From assembly GCF_002028425.1 (NCBI RefSeq), contig NZ_CP020042.1:3968001-4032000 (forward strand): a stretch of DNA of 64,000 nucleotides. The letters are read 5' to 3'. The position numbers and the translations under genes are program-made. Positions 26,605 through 35,672 of this stretch are shown in pieces. How positions within the stretch are numbered: position 1 is the stretch's first letter; each line of letters begins with the position of its first letter. Source of the stretch: Streptomyces katrae. GTDB taxonomy: Bacteria > Actinomycetota > Actinomycetes > Streptomycetales > Streptomycetaceae. Under the pieces are notes generated by a model. That model was not told the DNA's origin, made no database searches, and worked only from the letters and a program-made list of their open reading frames with translations.

Positions 26605-26838
26605 GGCCGGGCCATCATCGCACTGGCCCCGGGCCCTGCCTACGGCAGGTACTGGAGGGACCCTATGGTTCCGGTGTGCGACCGCAAGCGCGCCCCTCGC
26701 CCGGCAGGCTCGCGACCAGCGCCCCGCCGGGGCCTACGCGCCCGATACACGCCGGACGCACATGCCGCATCGGCCGAATGAGGGCTGTGCCGGCCGCCGG
26801 GGGCTTACGTCCCACCACGGGCGGCAATAGGTAACCGT

Positions 26839-27318
26839 ATGAGCATCTGGTGGTCTCTCCACTTGCGGCGCGAAGCCGCGAGCGTGCCGCTCGCCCGGCG
26901 ACTGCTGCTCGGGACCATGGAGACCGCGGGGGTGGACGCGGACATCTCCTACGAGTTGTCGGTCGCGCTGAGCGAGGCCTGCGCGAACGCCGTGGAGCAC
27001 GGCGGCCGCGGCGGACCGGCGGGCGGCCCGGTCGGCGTCCCCGCCGACGAGGTCCTGGACGGTACCGAGGCGTACCACGTCACCGCCTACCTCGACGGGG
27101 ACCGCTGCCGCATCGAGGTCGCCGACTCGGGTCCGGGTTTCCCGGCGTCGACGGTGGCCCGCCGCAGACCCTCCCTGGCCGAGCACGGCCGGGGCCTGCA
27201 CCTGATCGCGGAGCTCGCCGACCACGTCCGGCTGCGCAACCGGCCGGGCCGGGGCGCGGTGGTGAGCTTCGAGCGGATGCTGAAGTGGCGTGAGGACGCG
27301 CTGCTGAGGGTGTCCTAG
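26839..27318 (+). CDS. ATP-binding protein, RsbW-like anti-sigma/serine kinase fold
   Basis: 159 residues forming a single HATPase_c domain: N box SEACANAVEHG, G1 box VADSGPGF and G2-like EHGRGLHLI. This is the SpoIIAB/RsbW type found in dozens of copies in streptomycetes, where it phosphorylates anti-sigma antagonists or simply binds a sigma factor. No antagonist or sigma gene adjoins it. The ATG start has only a weak ribosome site (AGG nine bases upstream). The gene converges with pepP, with a shared terminator between. Confidence 0.87.
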   Translation: MSIWWSLHLRREAASVPLARRLLLGTMETAGVDADISYELSVALSEACANAVEHGGRGGPAGGPVGVPADEVLDGTEAYHVTAYLDGDRCRIEVADSGPGFPASTVARRRPSLAEHGRGLHLIAELADHVRLRNRPGRGAVVSFERMLKWREDALLRVS

Positions 27319-27373
27319 GACATGCCGACGGGCGGGGGAACCGGCACCGGCTCCCCCGCCCGTGGTCATGTCC
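27318..27373. terminator. Bidirectional terminator
   Basis: Long inverted repeat: GGACATG...CATGTCC outer arms and ACGGGCGGGGGA/TCCCCCGCCCGT inner arms around a 12-base loop, between convergent genes. Confidence 0.85.
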
Positions 27374-27379
27374 GGGGCG

Positions 27380-28846
27380 TCAGCCCTTGAGCCGCGCCAT
27401 CCACGCCTCGACCTCGACCGAGGTGCGCGGCAGGCCGGCCGACAGGTTCCGGTTGCCGTCCTCGGTGACGAGGATGTCGTCCTCGATCCGGACGCCGATG
27501 CCCCGGTACTCCTCGGGCACGGTCAGGTCGTCGGCCTGGAAGTACAGGCCCGGCTCGACGGTCAGGCACATGCCCGGCTCCAGCGTGCCGTCGACGTACG
27601 CCTCGGTGCGCGCGGCGGCGCAGTCGTGGACGTCCAGGCCGAGCATGTGGCCGGTGCCGTGCAGGGTCCAGCGGCGCTGCAGCCCGAGTTCCAGGACGCG
27701 CTCGACCGGCCCCTCCAGCAGACCCCACTCGACGAGCTTCTCGGCCAGCACGTGCTGGGCGGCGTCGTGGAAGTCGCGGTACTTCGCACCCGGCTTGACG
27801 GCGGCGATGCCGGCTTCCTGGGCCTCGTAGACCGCGTCGTAGATCTTGCGCTGGATGTCGGTGTACGTGCCGTTGATCGGCAGCGTGCGCGTGACGTCGG
27901 CGGTGTAGAGGGAGTGGGTCTCCACACCAGCGTCGAGCAGCAGCAGGTCGCCGGAGCGCACCGCGCCGTCGTTGCGGACCCAGTGCAGGGTGCAGGCGTG
28001 CGCGCTGGCGGCGGCGATGGTGCCGTAACCGACGTCGTTGCCCTCGACGCGGGCGCGCAGGAAGAAGGTGCCCTCGATGTAGCGCTCGGACGTGGCCTCG
28101 GCCTTGTCGAGGACCTTCACGACGTCCTCGAAGCCGCGGACGGTGGAGTCCACGGCCTTCTGCAGCTCGCCGATCTCGAAGGCGTCCTTCACCGCGCGGG
28201 CCTCGGAGAGGTAGACGCGCAGCTCCTCGTCGCGCTCCTTGGTCACCTTGTCGGTGAGGGCGGACTCGATGACGGAGTCGTGGCCGCGGACGGCGCGGAC
28301 CGGGCCGGTGGCCTCGGTCAGGGCCTCGGGCAGCTCGCGGACGTCCTTGGCCGGGATGCCCAGCAGCTGCTCGGCCTCGGCGAGGGAGTGGCGGCGGCCG
28401 ACCCAGAGCTCGCCCTGGCCCGACAGCCAGAACTCGCCGTTCTCGCGGTTCGAGCGGGGCAGCAGGTAGACGGTGGCCTCGTGACCGGTCTCGCCGGTGG
28501 GCTCCAGGACCAGGACGCCGTTCTCGGTCTGGTCGCCGGTGAGGTACGCGTACTCGGTGGAGGCGCGGAAGGGGTACTCGGTGTCGTTCGAGCGGGTCTT
28601 CAGCCGGCCCGCCGGGATCACCAGGCGCTCGCCCGGGAAGCGCGCGGACAGCGCGGCCCGGCGGTCGGCGGTGTGGCCCGCCTGGGCGATGGGCTCGAGA
28701 CCGTGCAGCTCGGTGTCGGCCCAGCCGGTGCGCATGCTCTCCGCAAGTTCCTCGCTGACGCCCGGGTACAGCCCGTTCTTGCGCTGCTTGTGCTTCTTCT
28801 GGGGCTGCTCTTCTTCCGGGGTCTCCGGGGTGAGCTCGTCAGCCAC
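27380..28846 (-). CDS. pepP: Xaa-Pro aminopeptidase (aminopeptidase P)
   Basis: 488 residues: an N-terminal creatinase-like domain (about residues 45-230) and a pita-bread M24B catalytic domain. Metal ligands are visible as the aspartates in LDAGVETHSLYTADVT, the histidine in HGTGHMLGLDVHD, and glutamates in TVEPGLYF and RIEDDIL. It removes N-terminal residues preceding proline, probably in the cytoplasm because there is no signal peptide. The Lys/Gln-rich N-terminus is typical of streptomycete PepP. GTG start with GAGGAG five bases upstream. It follows the SpoIIE phosphatase gene by 155 bases. Confidence 0.94.
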   Translation of the reverse strand: MADELTPETPEEEQPQKKHKQRKNGLYPGVSEELAESMRTGWADTELHGLEPIAQAGHTADRRAALSARFPGERLVIPAGRLKTRSNDTEYPFRASTEYAYLTGDQTENGVLVLEPTGETGHEATVYLLPRSNRENGEFWLSGQGELWVGRRHSLAEAEQLLGIPAKDVRELPEALTEATGPVRAVRGHDSVIESALTDKVTKERDEELRVYLSEARAVKDAFEIGELQKAVDSTVRGFEDVVKVLDKAEATSERYIEGTFFLRARVEGNDVGYGTIAAASAHACTLHWVRNDGAVRSGDLLLLDAGVETHSLYTADVTRTLPINGTYTDIQRKIYDAVYEAQEAGIAAVKPGAKYRDFHDAAQHVLAEKLVEWGLLEGPVERVLELGLQRRWTLHGTGHMLGLDVHDCAAARTEAYVDGTLEPGMCLTVEPGLYFQADDLTVPEEYRGIGVRIEDDILVTEDGNRNLSAGLPRTSVEVEAWMARLKG

Positions 28847-29001
28847 GTCATCTCCTCAGCCGCTACGACACGCACGGGTCCGGGTGCGAACCCCGTTCAT
28901 CGTATGTGTGAGGAGACGGCGCCCGGCCAGTCCTGTGACAAACAAGTCAAAACGGGCGCCCGTCGTGTCTGGTCCGGTGTCCCGTCCGGTGCCCCGTCCG
29001 G

Positions 29002-30477
29002 TCAGTCGAACCGGGCCGCGAGCAGGACGACGTCCTCGGTGTCCTGGTACGGATCGGACGCGGCCGGGCGCGGCTCCTCGTCGGGGAGCACGGTCCGCAG
29101 GATGTGGTCGCAGATGGCCGCCGGGTCCTCCCGGGCGCTGCGCGGGACCCCCGCGGCCGCCGCGTGGAGGCGGGCGTAGGCCCGGTCCATGGGGTCGCCG
29201 GTACGCCGCAGCAGCCCGTCCGTGTACAGCAGCACCGTTTCTCCGGCGGCGGGCTCGATCTCCACGCTCGGTGCTTCCCAGCAGGCCAGCATCCCCAGCG
29301 GGGCCGAGAGCGAGGTCTCGACGTACTCGGTGCGGCGCTCGCCGATGAGCAGGGGCGGCGTGTGCCCCGCCCCTGCCAGGATGATCTTTCGGGCGGCGGG
29401 CTCGCAGTAAGCGAAGAGGGCGGTGGCCGAACGCGCGGGCTCGGTCAGGCGCAGCAGCAGCTCCAGGTCGGACAGGACCGCGACGGGGTCCTCCCCCTCC
29501 ATGACGGCGTACGCGCGCAGCGAGGCCCGCAGCCGTCCCATCGCGGCGACGGCGCTGGGCCCGGAGCCCGTGACCGAACCGACGGCGAGCCCTATGGCGC
29601 CCTCGGGAAGCGGCAGAGCGTCGTACCAGTCGCCGCCGCCGAGGGGGCCGCTGCGGTGCCGGGCGGCGAGCTGGACCCCGGGGATCCGCGGCAGCCGGCT
29701 GGGCAGCAGTTCCTCGGAGACGGTGGCCAGCCGGGTGCGGGAGCGGTCCACCTCCAGCATCCGGGCCAGGTGTTCGGCCGCGTGCCGGACGTAGAGACCG
29801 ACGAGGTCGCGCTGGCGGTCGCTCGGCTCGGCCTGTTCGTCGTAGAGCCAGACCGCCGCGCCGAGCCGGCCGGTGGCGTCGGCGGTCAGCGGCAGCGCGT
29901 AGCTGGCGGCGTAGCCGAGGCGGGAGGCGACCTCGCGGTGACGGGGGTCGACGGGGGGTTCGTAGCCCCCGGCGCCGGGCGTGGCAGTCGTGCCGGGCTC
30001 GGGGAGGACCTCGGAGCCGCCGTGGGCGTCGGGGAGTCCGTCGAGGATGCGCCCGTACGAGGTGGCGCTGCGCGGCACCGTCTCGATGTGGCCGAGGTCG
30101 GCGCGGCCGAGGCCCAGGCCGATGGTGGAGGTGGGGCCGAGCCCGTCGGAGGGTTCCAGGACGACCAGGCCGCGGCGGGCCCCGACGAGGGCGGCCCCGG
30201 CACGCAGGAATTCCCGGAGGGAGGAGTCGAGGTCACTGGCCCGGGCGAGGCGCTCGGTCAGCTCGTGGAGGGTGGTGAGGTCGGAGACCATGCCCGCCAG
30301 CCGGTCCTGGATGACGCTGCTCGCGGCAGGCGGGGCGGCCTGGGCGGAGGCGGGCCGGGCGGAGGTGGCCGCTGGGGCGGAGAGGGAGCCGGACGCGGGT
30401 GCGGGCGTCGCAGTGTGCGCCGACGCTGTAACTGCTGGATCGATTCCAGCCACTTTCGGCAGATGCGGGGCGCTCAT
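29002..30477 (-). CDS. GAF-SpoIIE PP2C-type serine/threonine phosphatase
   Basis: 491 residues: a Pro/Ala-rich N-terminal 70 residues, a GAF domain (about 75-240), and a SpoIIE/PP2C domain (about 275-490) with the metal aspartates in GGGDWYD, LLYTDGL and DTEDVVLL. Such proteins dephosphorylate anti-anti-sigma factors in partner-switching pathways. The frame is open further upstream, but GGAAAGGCGG precedes the ATG at 30477, and a TATATG-like -10 on the minus strand near 30510 lies within the longer frame, so the shorter start is chosen. No kinase domain is fused to it. Confidence 0.88.
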   Translation of the reverse strand: MSAPHLPKVAGIDPAVTASAHTATPAPASGSLSAPAATSARPASAQAAPPAASSVIQDRLAGMVSDLTTLHELTERLARASDLDSSLREFLRAGAALVGARRGLVVLEPSDGLGPTSTIGLGLGRADLGHIETVPRSATSYGRILDGLPDAHGGSEVLPEPGTTATPGAGGYEPPVDPRHREVASRLGYAASYALPLTADATGRLGAAVWLYDEQAEPSDRQRDLVGLYVRHAAEHLARMLEVDRSRTRLATVSEELLPSRLPRIPGVQLAARHRSGPLGGGDWYDALPLPEGAIGLAVGSVTGSGPSAVAAMGRLRASLRAYAVMEGEDPVAVLSDLELLLRLTEPARSATALFAYCEPAARKIILAGAGHTPPLLIGERRTEYVETSLSAPLGMLACWEAPSVEIEPAAGETVLLYTDGLLRRTGDPMDRAYARLHAAAAGVPRSAREDPAAICDHILRTVLPDEEPRPAASDPYQDTEDVVLLAARFD

Positions 30478-31012
30478 GGCGTCCGCCTTTCCACCTGGTG
30501 CGATTCGCCATATAGCATCGCAAACCCCCAGATCGTGCTGCGCCGCCATCAATGGATCCACATCTACACGCACCCGAGGATCGATGTCCAGCATTGTCCC
30601 GGTGGGAATACTGGTGTCCGTGGGACGGCAACTCACTGTCCAGCCGGGGCTAAAACTTGGCTGGAAAAAGCGGGAAGCGGACGGTTTTTGCGATCGACTG
30701 GACAGGCGCTCCAGGGGGTCCGGGTACGTAGTCGGTAGTGCCCGGGGCCAGTTGGCGCCCCCGGTACCGCCGGGAACCGCCCGGCCCGAGCCGTCGTCCT
30801 TAGCGGCGGCAGCCGGTCTCGACACCGGTGCGGGCCGCTCGGACCGCACGCTCCGGGCCCCTGCCGGACGTTTGACGGACCCGTAAGAAACTGCACGAAG
30901 CGTGTGAACCTGCTTCTGGCGGACTAGTGACGCGAAACGTGTACGTGTGGTGAAACACCGCTCACGTGGTGTGATGTGGCCCTCGACGTTCAACGGAAAG
31001 GAACGAGCGCTC
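30478..31012. other. 535-bp divergent intergenic region
   Basis: No gene is supported. It is the shared promoter region of the SpoIIE phosphatase (minus) and the primase-polymerase-like gene (plus). A TATATG-like -10 for the minus gene is near 30510. Near 30935-30985 the plus side has repeated CACGTG/ACGTG-type elements and a GGTGAAACACC inverted repeat at about 30949; none matches a regulator I can name. Confidence 0.45.
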
Positions 31013-31741
31013 ATGCGCGAGATCCTCGGAAGGCGTCTCCAGCGGCTCCGCGATCGCTTGAAGTTCCCGCGCGCCGCCTCTCGCCCCGCCGCGGAGGCGG
31101 GGGCCGGGGCGGCTCCCTCCCTCATCGAAGCCGCGCTGACCTGCGCCGCCGTCCGGCAGTGGCCCGTGCTGCCGGGCGTGGGCCGGGCCGGCGCCGACAG
31201 CCGGCGCTGTGCGTGCCCCGATCCCGACTGCGTGGTGCCGGGCGCGCATCCCTTCGATCCCGGCCTGCTCGCCGCCACCACCGACGCGCGGATGGTGGCC
31301 TGGTGGTGGGGCAGGCGGCCGGCGGCCCCGGTGCTGCTGGCCACCGGCGGCGCCGCGCCCTGCGCGGTGAGCCTGCCGGCGAAGGCGGCCGCGCGTGCCG
31401 TCGTACGGCTGGACGCTCAGGGGATGCGGCTCGGGCCGATCGTCGCCACGCCCACCCGGTGGTCCCTGCTCGTCGCGCCCTACTCGCTGGAACGGCTCGG
31501 CGAACTCCTGTACGCCAAGGACCACGTGCCCTCCTCGCTGCGCTTCCACGGAGAGGGCGGCTACCTGCTGCTGCCGCCCTCGCCCGCGTCCGGCGGGGGT
31601 CAGGTCCGCTGGGAGCGGGAGCCCGAGCCGCGGCGGGCCGGTTCGGGCGAGCTGTGGCTGCCGGAGGTGGAGGCGGTCGTGGACGCGCTCGTCGAGGCGA
31701 GCAGCAGTGCTCCCGGCGGCGGCAGCCGACTGGCGTACTGA
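31013..31741 (+). CDS. Primase-polymerase-like protein, probably catalytically degenerate
   Basis: 242 residues related to the N-terminal bifunctional DNA primase/polymerase (archaeo-eukaryotic primase, prim-pol) domain: an N-terminal AALTCAAVRQWPVLPG helix-strand and the cysteine motif CACPDPDCVVPGAHP are clear. Where active relatives have an acidic hhhDhD metal-binding strand after the ATGG turn, this protein reads CAVSLPAKAA, with no carboxylates. It therefore may bind nucleic acid without synthesising it. ATG at 31013 is chosen for the GGAAAGGA site upstream; the frame extends further back without support. The stop codon lies in the first unit of a 13-bp tandem repeat. Confidence 0.75.
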   Translation: MREILGRRLQRLRDRLKFPRAASRPAAEAGAGAAPSLIEAALTCAAVRQWPVLPGVGRAGADSRRCACPDPDCVVPGAHPFDPGLLAATTDARMVAWWWGRRPAAPVLLATGGAAPCAVSLPAKAAARAVVRLDAQGMRLGPIVATPTRWSLLVAPYSLERLGELLYAKDHVPSSLRFHGEGGYLLLPPSPASGGGQVRWEREPEPRRAGSGELWLPEVEAVVDALVEASSSAPGGGSRLAY

Positions 31742-31829
31742 CTGGTCCCGCCGACCGGTCCCGCTGACTGGCCCCGCTGACCGGTCCCGCTGACCGGTCC
31801 CGCTGACTGGCCCCGCTGACCGGTTCCCG
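31739..31829 (+). repeat. Seven tandem copies of a 13-bp unit
   Basis: Consensus TGACCGGTCCCGC with variants TGACTGGCCCCGC; units begin at 31739, 31752, 31765, 31778, 31791, 31804 and 31817. The first unit supplies the stop codon of the upstream gene. Confidence 0.85.
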
Positions 31830-31956
31830 AGCCGGCCCGGGTGCGGAGCTTCCTGCGGCCGGCTGATCACTCGTACGGGTGTCAGCACACCGAGTTTCCA
31901 AGGGAATTGGGCGCGGGGATCTCCGCGCCCCTTTCCCGCGTCGCTATCTTCGGCGA

Positions 31957-32517
31957 ATGAATCTCCGCCTGATCGGTATCGGCGCCGGTGTGCTGATCAT
32001 CTTGTCGCTTCCCCTGGCCGGAGCGATCGCCGGGCCGGATTTCGCCGGTCAGGGCGACGGAAAAGGCGGGGGATTGCTCTCCTCGTTCGGCCTTTCCCGC
32101 TCCTCCCGTACGGCGGACCGTGCGCGGTCGGCCGCCCGCCCCGCACGGCCGGGTCCGCCCGAGCAGCCGCGCACGGACTCCCGCTGCGGTCCCGAACTCT
32201 CCGCGCCGCAGGGCCTGGAGGCGCAGACGTGCGTGCTGGCGAGCGAGGGACGGACCTGGGGCCGGAGTTACTACCGCAACACCAGCGGCCGGGCGCTGGA
32301 CGCCGTGCTGACCGTGATGGGCCCGGCGGGACGGACGGTGCAGATCCGCTGCGCCGTGGCGGCGGGGGACGAACCGGGGCTGTGCGAGACGCCCCGGGGG
32401 GAGTCCGCGGGGGCGCCGGACGCCTACTCGGCTGTAGCGGAGTTTGCAGTTCCGGATGATGAAGGGCGGCTGCTGCTGCGGTCCGGGAGCAACTCGGCGG
32501 CCCCGACGGGCGGTTGA
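31957..32517 (+). CDS. Hypothetical membrane-anchored or secreted protein
   Basis: 186 residues. One N-terminal hydrophobic segment (GIGAGVLIILSLPLAGAIAG) acts as signal or anchor, followed by a Ser/Arg/Pro-rich linker and a small C-terminal domain with four cysteines (SRCGPE, AQTCVL, IRCAVA, GLCETP), probably two disulfides outside the cell. I do not recognise the family. The ATG at 31957 is chosen because the hydrophobic segment begins right after it. Downstream lies a perfect 13-pair hairpin. Confidence 0.7.
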   Translation: MNLRLIGIGAGVLIILSLPLAGAIAGPDFAGQGDGKGGGLLSSFGLSRSSRTADRARSAARPARPGPPEQPRTDSRCGPELSAPQGLEAQTCVLASEGRTWGRSYYRNTSGRALDAVLTVMGPAGRTVQIRCAVAAGDEPGLCETPRGESAGAPDAYSAVAEFAVPDDEGRLLLRSGSNSAAPTGG

Positions 32518-32536
32518 GCGCCGCCGAAAGACAGAG

Positions 32537-32576
32537 GCCCGGTCGCTGGCGACGGGGGATGCACCAGCGACCGGGC
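32537..32576 (+). terminator. Strong terminator hairpin
   Basis: Perfect 13-bp stem GCCCGGTCGCTGG/CCAGCGACCGGGC with a 14-base loop, 19 bases after the stop at 32517. No T-run follows. Confidence 0.8.
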
Positions 32577-32596
32577 TACAAGAACGGTAACAAGAG

Positions 32597-32650
32597 ATCG
32601 CCTGTTCGCAAATTCGATCTCTGATATTCAGACATCGATTTGCAGGCGAT
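32597..32650. repeat. AT-rich inverted repeat between convergent genes
   Basis: Outer arms ATCGCCTG (32597) and CAGGCGAT (to 32650) are perfect; inner arms CAAATTCGAT and ATCGATTTG pair with one bulge. It is much less GC-rich than its surroundings. Confidence 0.6.
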
Positions 32651-32738
32651 TAGCGGGAGTTGTGACACCGGTCACCGGTCACCGGACCCGCGCGCGGCCG
32701 TGCGCCGCACGCGGGCCGCGCCCCGTGCCGGGCGGGCG

Positions 32739-33713
32739 TCAGCTCAGCGTCACCTGGCGGTTGGTGAGCCCGCCGCGCGCCCGGCGCTCCTCCGCGGTCA
32801 GCGGGGCGTCGGTGGCGAGGGCCGTGGCCAGGCGCTCCGCGAACTCGGCGGCGGGCTTCTCCACGTCATCGGCGGTGACCCCGGTGGGCAGGTCCCAGAC
32901 GGGAACCATCAGGCCGTGGGCGCGGAAGGAGCCGACGAGCTTGGTGCCCTCGCCGAGGGAGGAGGTGCCCGCCGCGTGCAGCCGCGCCAGGGCGTCGAGC
33001 AGCTTCTCCTCCGGGTGCGGCATGACCCAGCGCAGGTGGTTCTTGTCCGGGGTCTCGCACCAGTAGGCCGCGTCCACGCCCGTGAGCTTGACGGTCGGGA
33101 TGGCGGCCGCGTTGGCGCGCTCCAGGGAGGCGGCGATCTCCGGGGAGGCGTTCTGGGCGCTTTCCGCGTCCGGAATCCAGAATTCGAAGCCGCTGTGCAC
33201 AACCGGCTCGAAAACGCCGTCCAGGGCGAGGAGATCCTGAAGTCGCGGACCCTCGGCCGGCACGCGCCGGGCCGGAACCGGGTTGCCCGGCTCGGTGGCG
33301 ATCGCGCGCTCCAGGGTGTCGGCCATGTCGCGGGCCAGGTCCCCGGAGGTCGACTCGTTCTGCAGGCCGAGCAGGACCGAGCCGTCCTCGCGCCGCAGGG
33401 CCGGCCAGGCCATGGGCAGCACGGTTACCAGCGTGACGGACGGGACGCCTTCGGGCAGACCGTCCTTGAGCGTCAGCGGGACGGTGGCCGCGGGGACGAG
33501 CTCGCGCAGCGCCACCCAGTCGCACTCGCCCGGCAGCCCCTCGAAGGGACGCCGCACGTGCTCGGTGACGGCGTGCGCGGCGGCCGCGCCGTGACAGGCC
33601 TTGTAACGGCGCCCGGAACCGCAGGGGCAGGGCTCGCGCGCGCCCACCACCGGGATCTCCCCGTTGTCGAGCTGCGGCTTCGCGGTCTTCGCGGCGGGGC
33701 GCTTCTTGGCCAT
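32739..33713 (-). CDS. SEC-C motif protein (DUF5926-like)
   Basis: 324 residues. The N-terminus has a SEC-C zinc motif, [15 protein letters not shown] (about residues 28-43), as found at the end of SecA and in many stand-alone proteins. The rest is a conserved actinobacterial region without recognised catalytic motifs; the Lys/Ala-rich first 15 residues are typical of the family. Function is unknown; a nucleic-acid or ribosome association is only a guess from the SEC-C finger. ATG start at 33713. Confidence 0.82.
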   Translation of the reverse strand: MAKKRPAAKTAKPQLDNGEIPVVGAREPCPCGSGRRYKACHGAAAAHAVTEHVRRPFEGLPGECDWVALRELVPAATVPLTLKDGLPEGVPSVTLVTVLPMAWPALRREDGSVLLGLQNESTSGDLARDMADTLERAIATEPGNPVPARRVPAEGPRLQDLLALDGVFEPVVHSGFEFWIPDAESAQNASPEIAASLERANAAAIPTVKLTGVDAAYWCETPDKNHLRWVMPHPEEKLLDALARLHAAGTSSLGEGTKLVGSFRAHGLMVPVWDLPTGVTADDVEKPAAEFAERLATALATDAPLTAEERRARGGLTNRQVTLS

Positions 33714-33849
33714 CGTGGGTGTCTCCCGGTTGCGGCGGTACGGCGGTGTCTCTGGGCGCGAGCCTAGCCGTTCGTACCGCCGGAACCGGTGGGGTGCGGC
33801 CGGGAGCACGGTCGGCGTGCGCTCCCGGAAGACCGCGTGTGCGGACGGC

Positions 33850-33888
33850 CGGTGCCGCTGGTCGGTGCCGCCACTCGGTGCCGCCGGT
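33850..33888 (+). repeat. Three tandem copies of a 13-bp unit
   Basis: CGGTGCCGCTGGT, CGGTGCCGCCACT and CGGTGCCGCCGGT, intergenic. Rotated to TGGTCGGTGCCGC the unit matches the 31739 repeat at 10 of 13 positions. Confidence 0.6.
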
Positions 33889-33916
33889 CGGCGTTGCGGG
33901 CGCCGACGCCGGACCG

Positions 33917-34432
33917 TCAGGCGTCGAGATCGTCGAAAGCGGAGGCGAAGTCGATCGCCGGGGGAGCGACGCGCGTAGCGAAATCGTCGTGCCGGGGTCC
34001 CCTGGCGACGACCACCCACACCGTGACCTCGCCCGCTGCCCCGTCCCGCACACCCCAGTCCTGGGCCAGCGCACTGATGATGTTCAGCCCGCGGCCCCCG
34101 TGCGCGGTGACCGAGGGCGTGGCCGGGATGGGGCGGGTCGGGCCGCCGCCGTCCGTGACCTCGACCGTCAGGCGCCCCGCCTTGTCGACGCGCCACGCGG
34201 CGCGGATCTCGCCGTCACCGACGTCCCGGGCACCCAGCGGTCGGCCGTGCCGGCAGGCATTGCTGAGGAGTTCGGAAAGGATCAGTACGGCATCGTCCAC
34301 GACCGATTCGGACACTCCGCTGATGCGCAGCTGCTCGCGCATCCGGTGCCTCGCCTCGCCCACGCCCGCAGGACCATGGCGAATGTCCATGCACGACGAC
34401 GTGGGCACTTCCTGTGCCATCACCAACGCCAC
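33917..34432 (-). CDS. ATP-binding protein, RsbW-like anti-sigma/serine kinase fold
   Basis: 171 residues, a HATPase_c domain with N box [13 protein letters not shown]1 box VTDGGGP and GGRGLNII. It is the streptomycete anti-sigma-like ATP-binding type. The start is GTG at 34432, because a perfect AAGGAGG lies eight bases upstream (34447-34441); the ATG four codons later and the longer frame to 34519 are less likely. No sigma factor or antagonist is adjacent. It has an extra 25-residue acidic C-terminal tail compared with the protein at 26839. Confidence 0.86.
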   Translation of the reverse strand: MALVMAQEVPTSSCMDIRHGPAGVGEARHRMREQLRISGVSESVVDDAVLILSELLSNACRHGRPLGARDVGDGEIRAAWRVDKAGRLTVEVTDGGGPTRPIPATPSVTAHGGRGLNIISALAQDWGVRDGAAGEVTVWVVVARGPRHDDFATRVAPPAIDFASAFDDLDA

Positions 34433-34603
34433 CCCCGGAACCTCCTTAGCCCCACGCCATGGTCTGGATGCCCCACTGGCCTGGACCGGAAACCGCCGCT
34501 GCGCACCCCTCTGACGCATTCATGACCACGAATGCGGAACGGATGCGCCGGGGCACGCCCTGTCACGGCCGGGGCCCCTGTGGCTGGTGCGCAAAAGGGG
34601 ACG

Positions 34604-35404
34604 TCAGCGCCCGAGTTGTGACAGAACCTGACGCGGCCTGTTCGTGATGATCGCTTCTACACCCAGATCAGCGCATAGCTGAACATCATCCGGTTCGTTC
34701 ACGGTCCATACGTGCACGGAGTGGCCCGCGGCCTGGAGCTTGCGGATGAAGCCGGGGTGGTTGCGCACGATCCGCATGGCGGGCCCCGCGATCCGCACGC
34801 CCGCGGGCAGGCGGCCGTCGCGCATCCGGGGTGAGACGAACTGCATGAGGTAGACGGTCGGGACCGTCGGGGCGGCCGCGCGCACCCGGTGCAGGGAGCG
34901 CGCCGAGAAGCTCATGACCCGGACGGGGTGGGGGCCGTCGGCGGGCGGGGCGTCCAGCCCGAAGCGCTTGAGGAGGAAGAGCAGGCGCTCCTCCACCTGT
35001 CCGGCCCAGCGGGTGGGATGTTTCGTCTCGATCGCCAGCTGTACGGGCCGGCCGGCGTCGGCCACCAGCTCCAGCAGCCGCTCCAGGGTGAGCACGGAGG
35101 TCCGCTCCGGGTCCGCGTCCCAGTCGGGGGACTCCTCGCGGTCCTTCCAGGAGCCGAAGTCGAGGGCGGCCAGTTCCGCCAGCTCCAGGGCCGAGACGGC
35201 GCCCCGGCCGTTGGAGGTGCGGTTGACGCGGCGGTCGTGGACCAGCACCAGATGGCCGTCGGCGGTCAGCCGGATATCGCATTCGAGGGCGTCGGCGCCG
35301 TCCTCGATGGCCTTCCGGTAGGCGGCCAGGGTGTGCTCGGGGGCATCCTCCGAGGCGCCGCGGTGGGCGACGACCTGGATGGGGTGCGGCGTTGCGTGGG
35401 TCAC
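34604..35404 (-). CDS. Glycerophosphodiester phosphodiesterase
   Basis: 266 residues, cytoplasmic-type GDPD with a TIM-barrel fold. The catalytic and metal residues are visible: VAHRGASE with the conserved HRG, the PEHT turn, ALECDIRL giving the glutamate and aspartate, and VLVHDRRV giving the second histidine. It hydrolyses glycerophosphodiesters to sn-glycerol 3-phosphate and an alcohol. GTG start at 35404 with a weak ribosome site. It stands alone, divergent from the HtrA-like protease. Confidence 0.92.
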   Translation of the reverse strand: MTHATPHPIQVVAHRGASEDAPEHTLAAYRKAIEDGADALECDIRLTADGHLVLVHDRRVNRTSNGRGAVSALELAELAALDFGSWKDREESPDWDADPERTSVLTLERLLELVADAGRPVQLAIETKHPTRWAGQVEERLLFLLKRFGLDAPPADGPHPVRVMSFSARSLHRVRAAAPTVPTVYLMQFVSPRMRDGRLPAGVRIAGPAMRIVRNHPGFIRKLQAAGHSVHVWTVNEPDDVQLCADLGVEAIITNRPRQVLSQLGR

Positions 35405-35672
35405 CTGGTCATGGTGCCACCGAGGAGTACCCGCATGGCGGGGTGACTCCTGGAGGTCCGTCCCATATGTCGGATATAAAGGTAGGCGGCAGACGCACAG
35501 GTCCGGCTTACAGTGCTCTGACGGGTCATGGGAAAGGCTTCACCCTGGAACTTCTACGGTGCGTCGAACGTTCAGTCGGACCGATGCCCGGACGGTACCG
35601 GGGCGGTATCGCCTGATATTTCCAGCAGCCGTATTGGCCGTGTAAGCCGTGTGTGACGAGGGAGAGAGCGCT

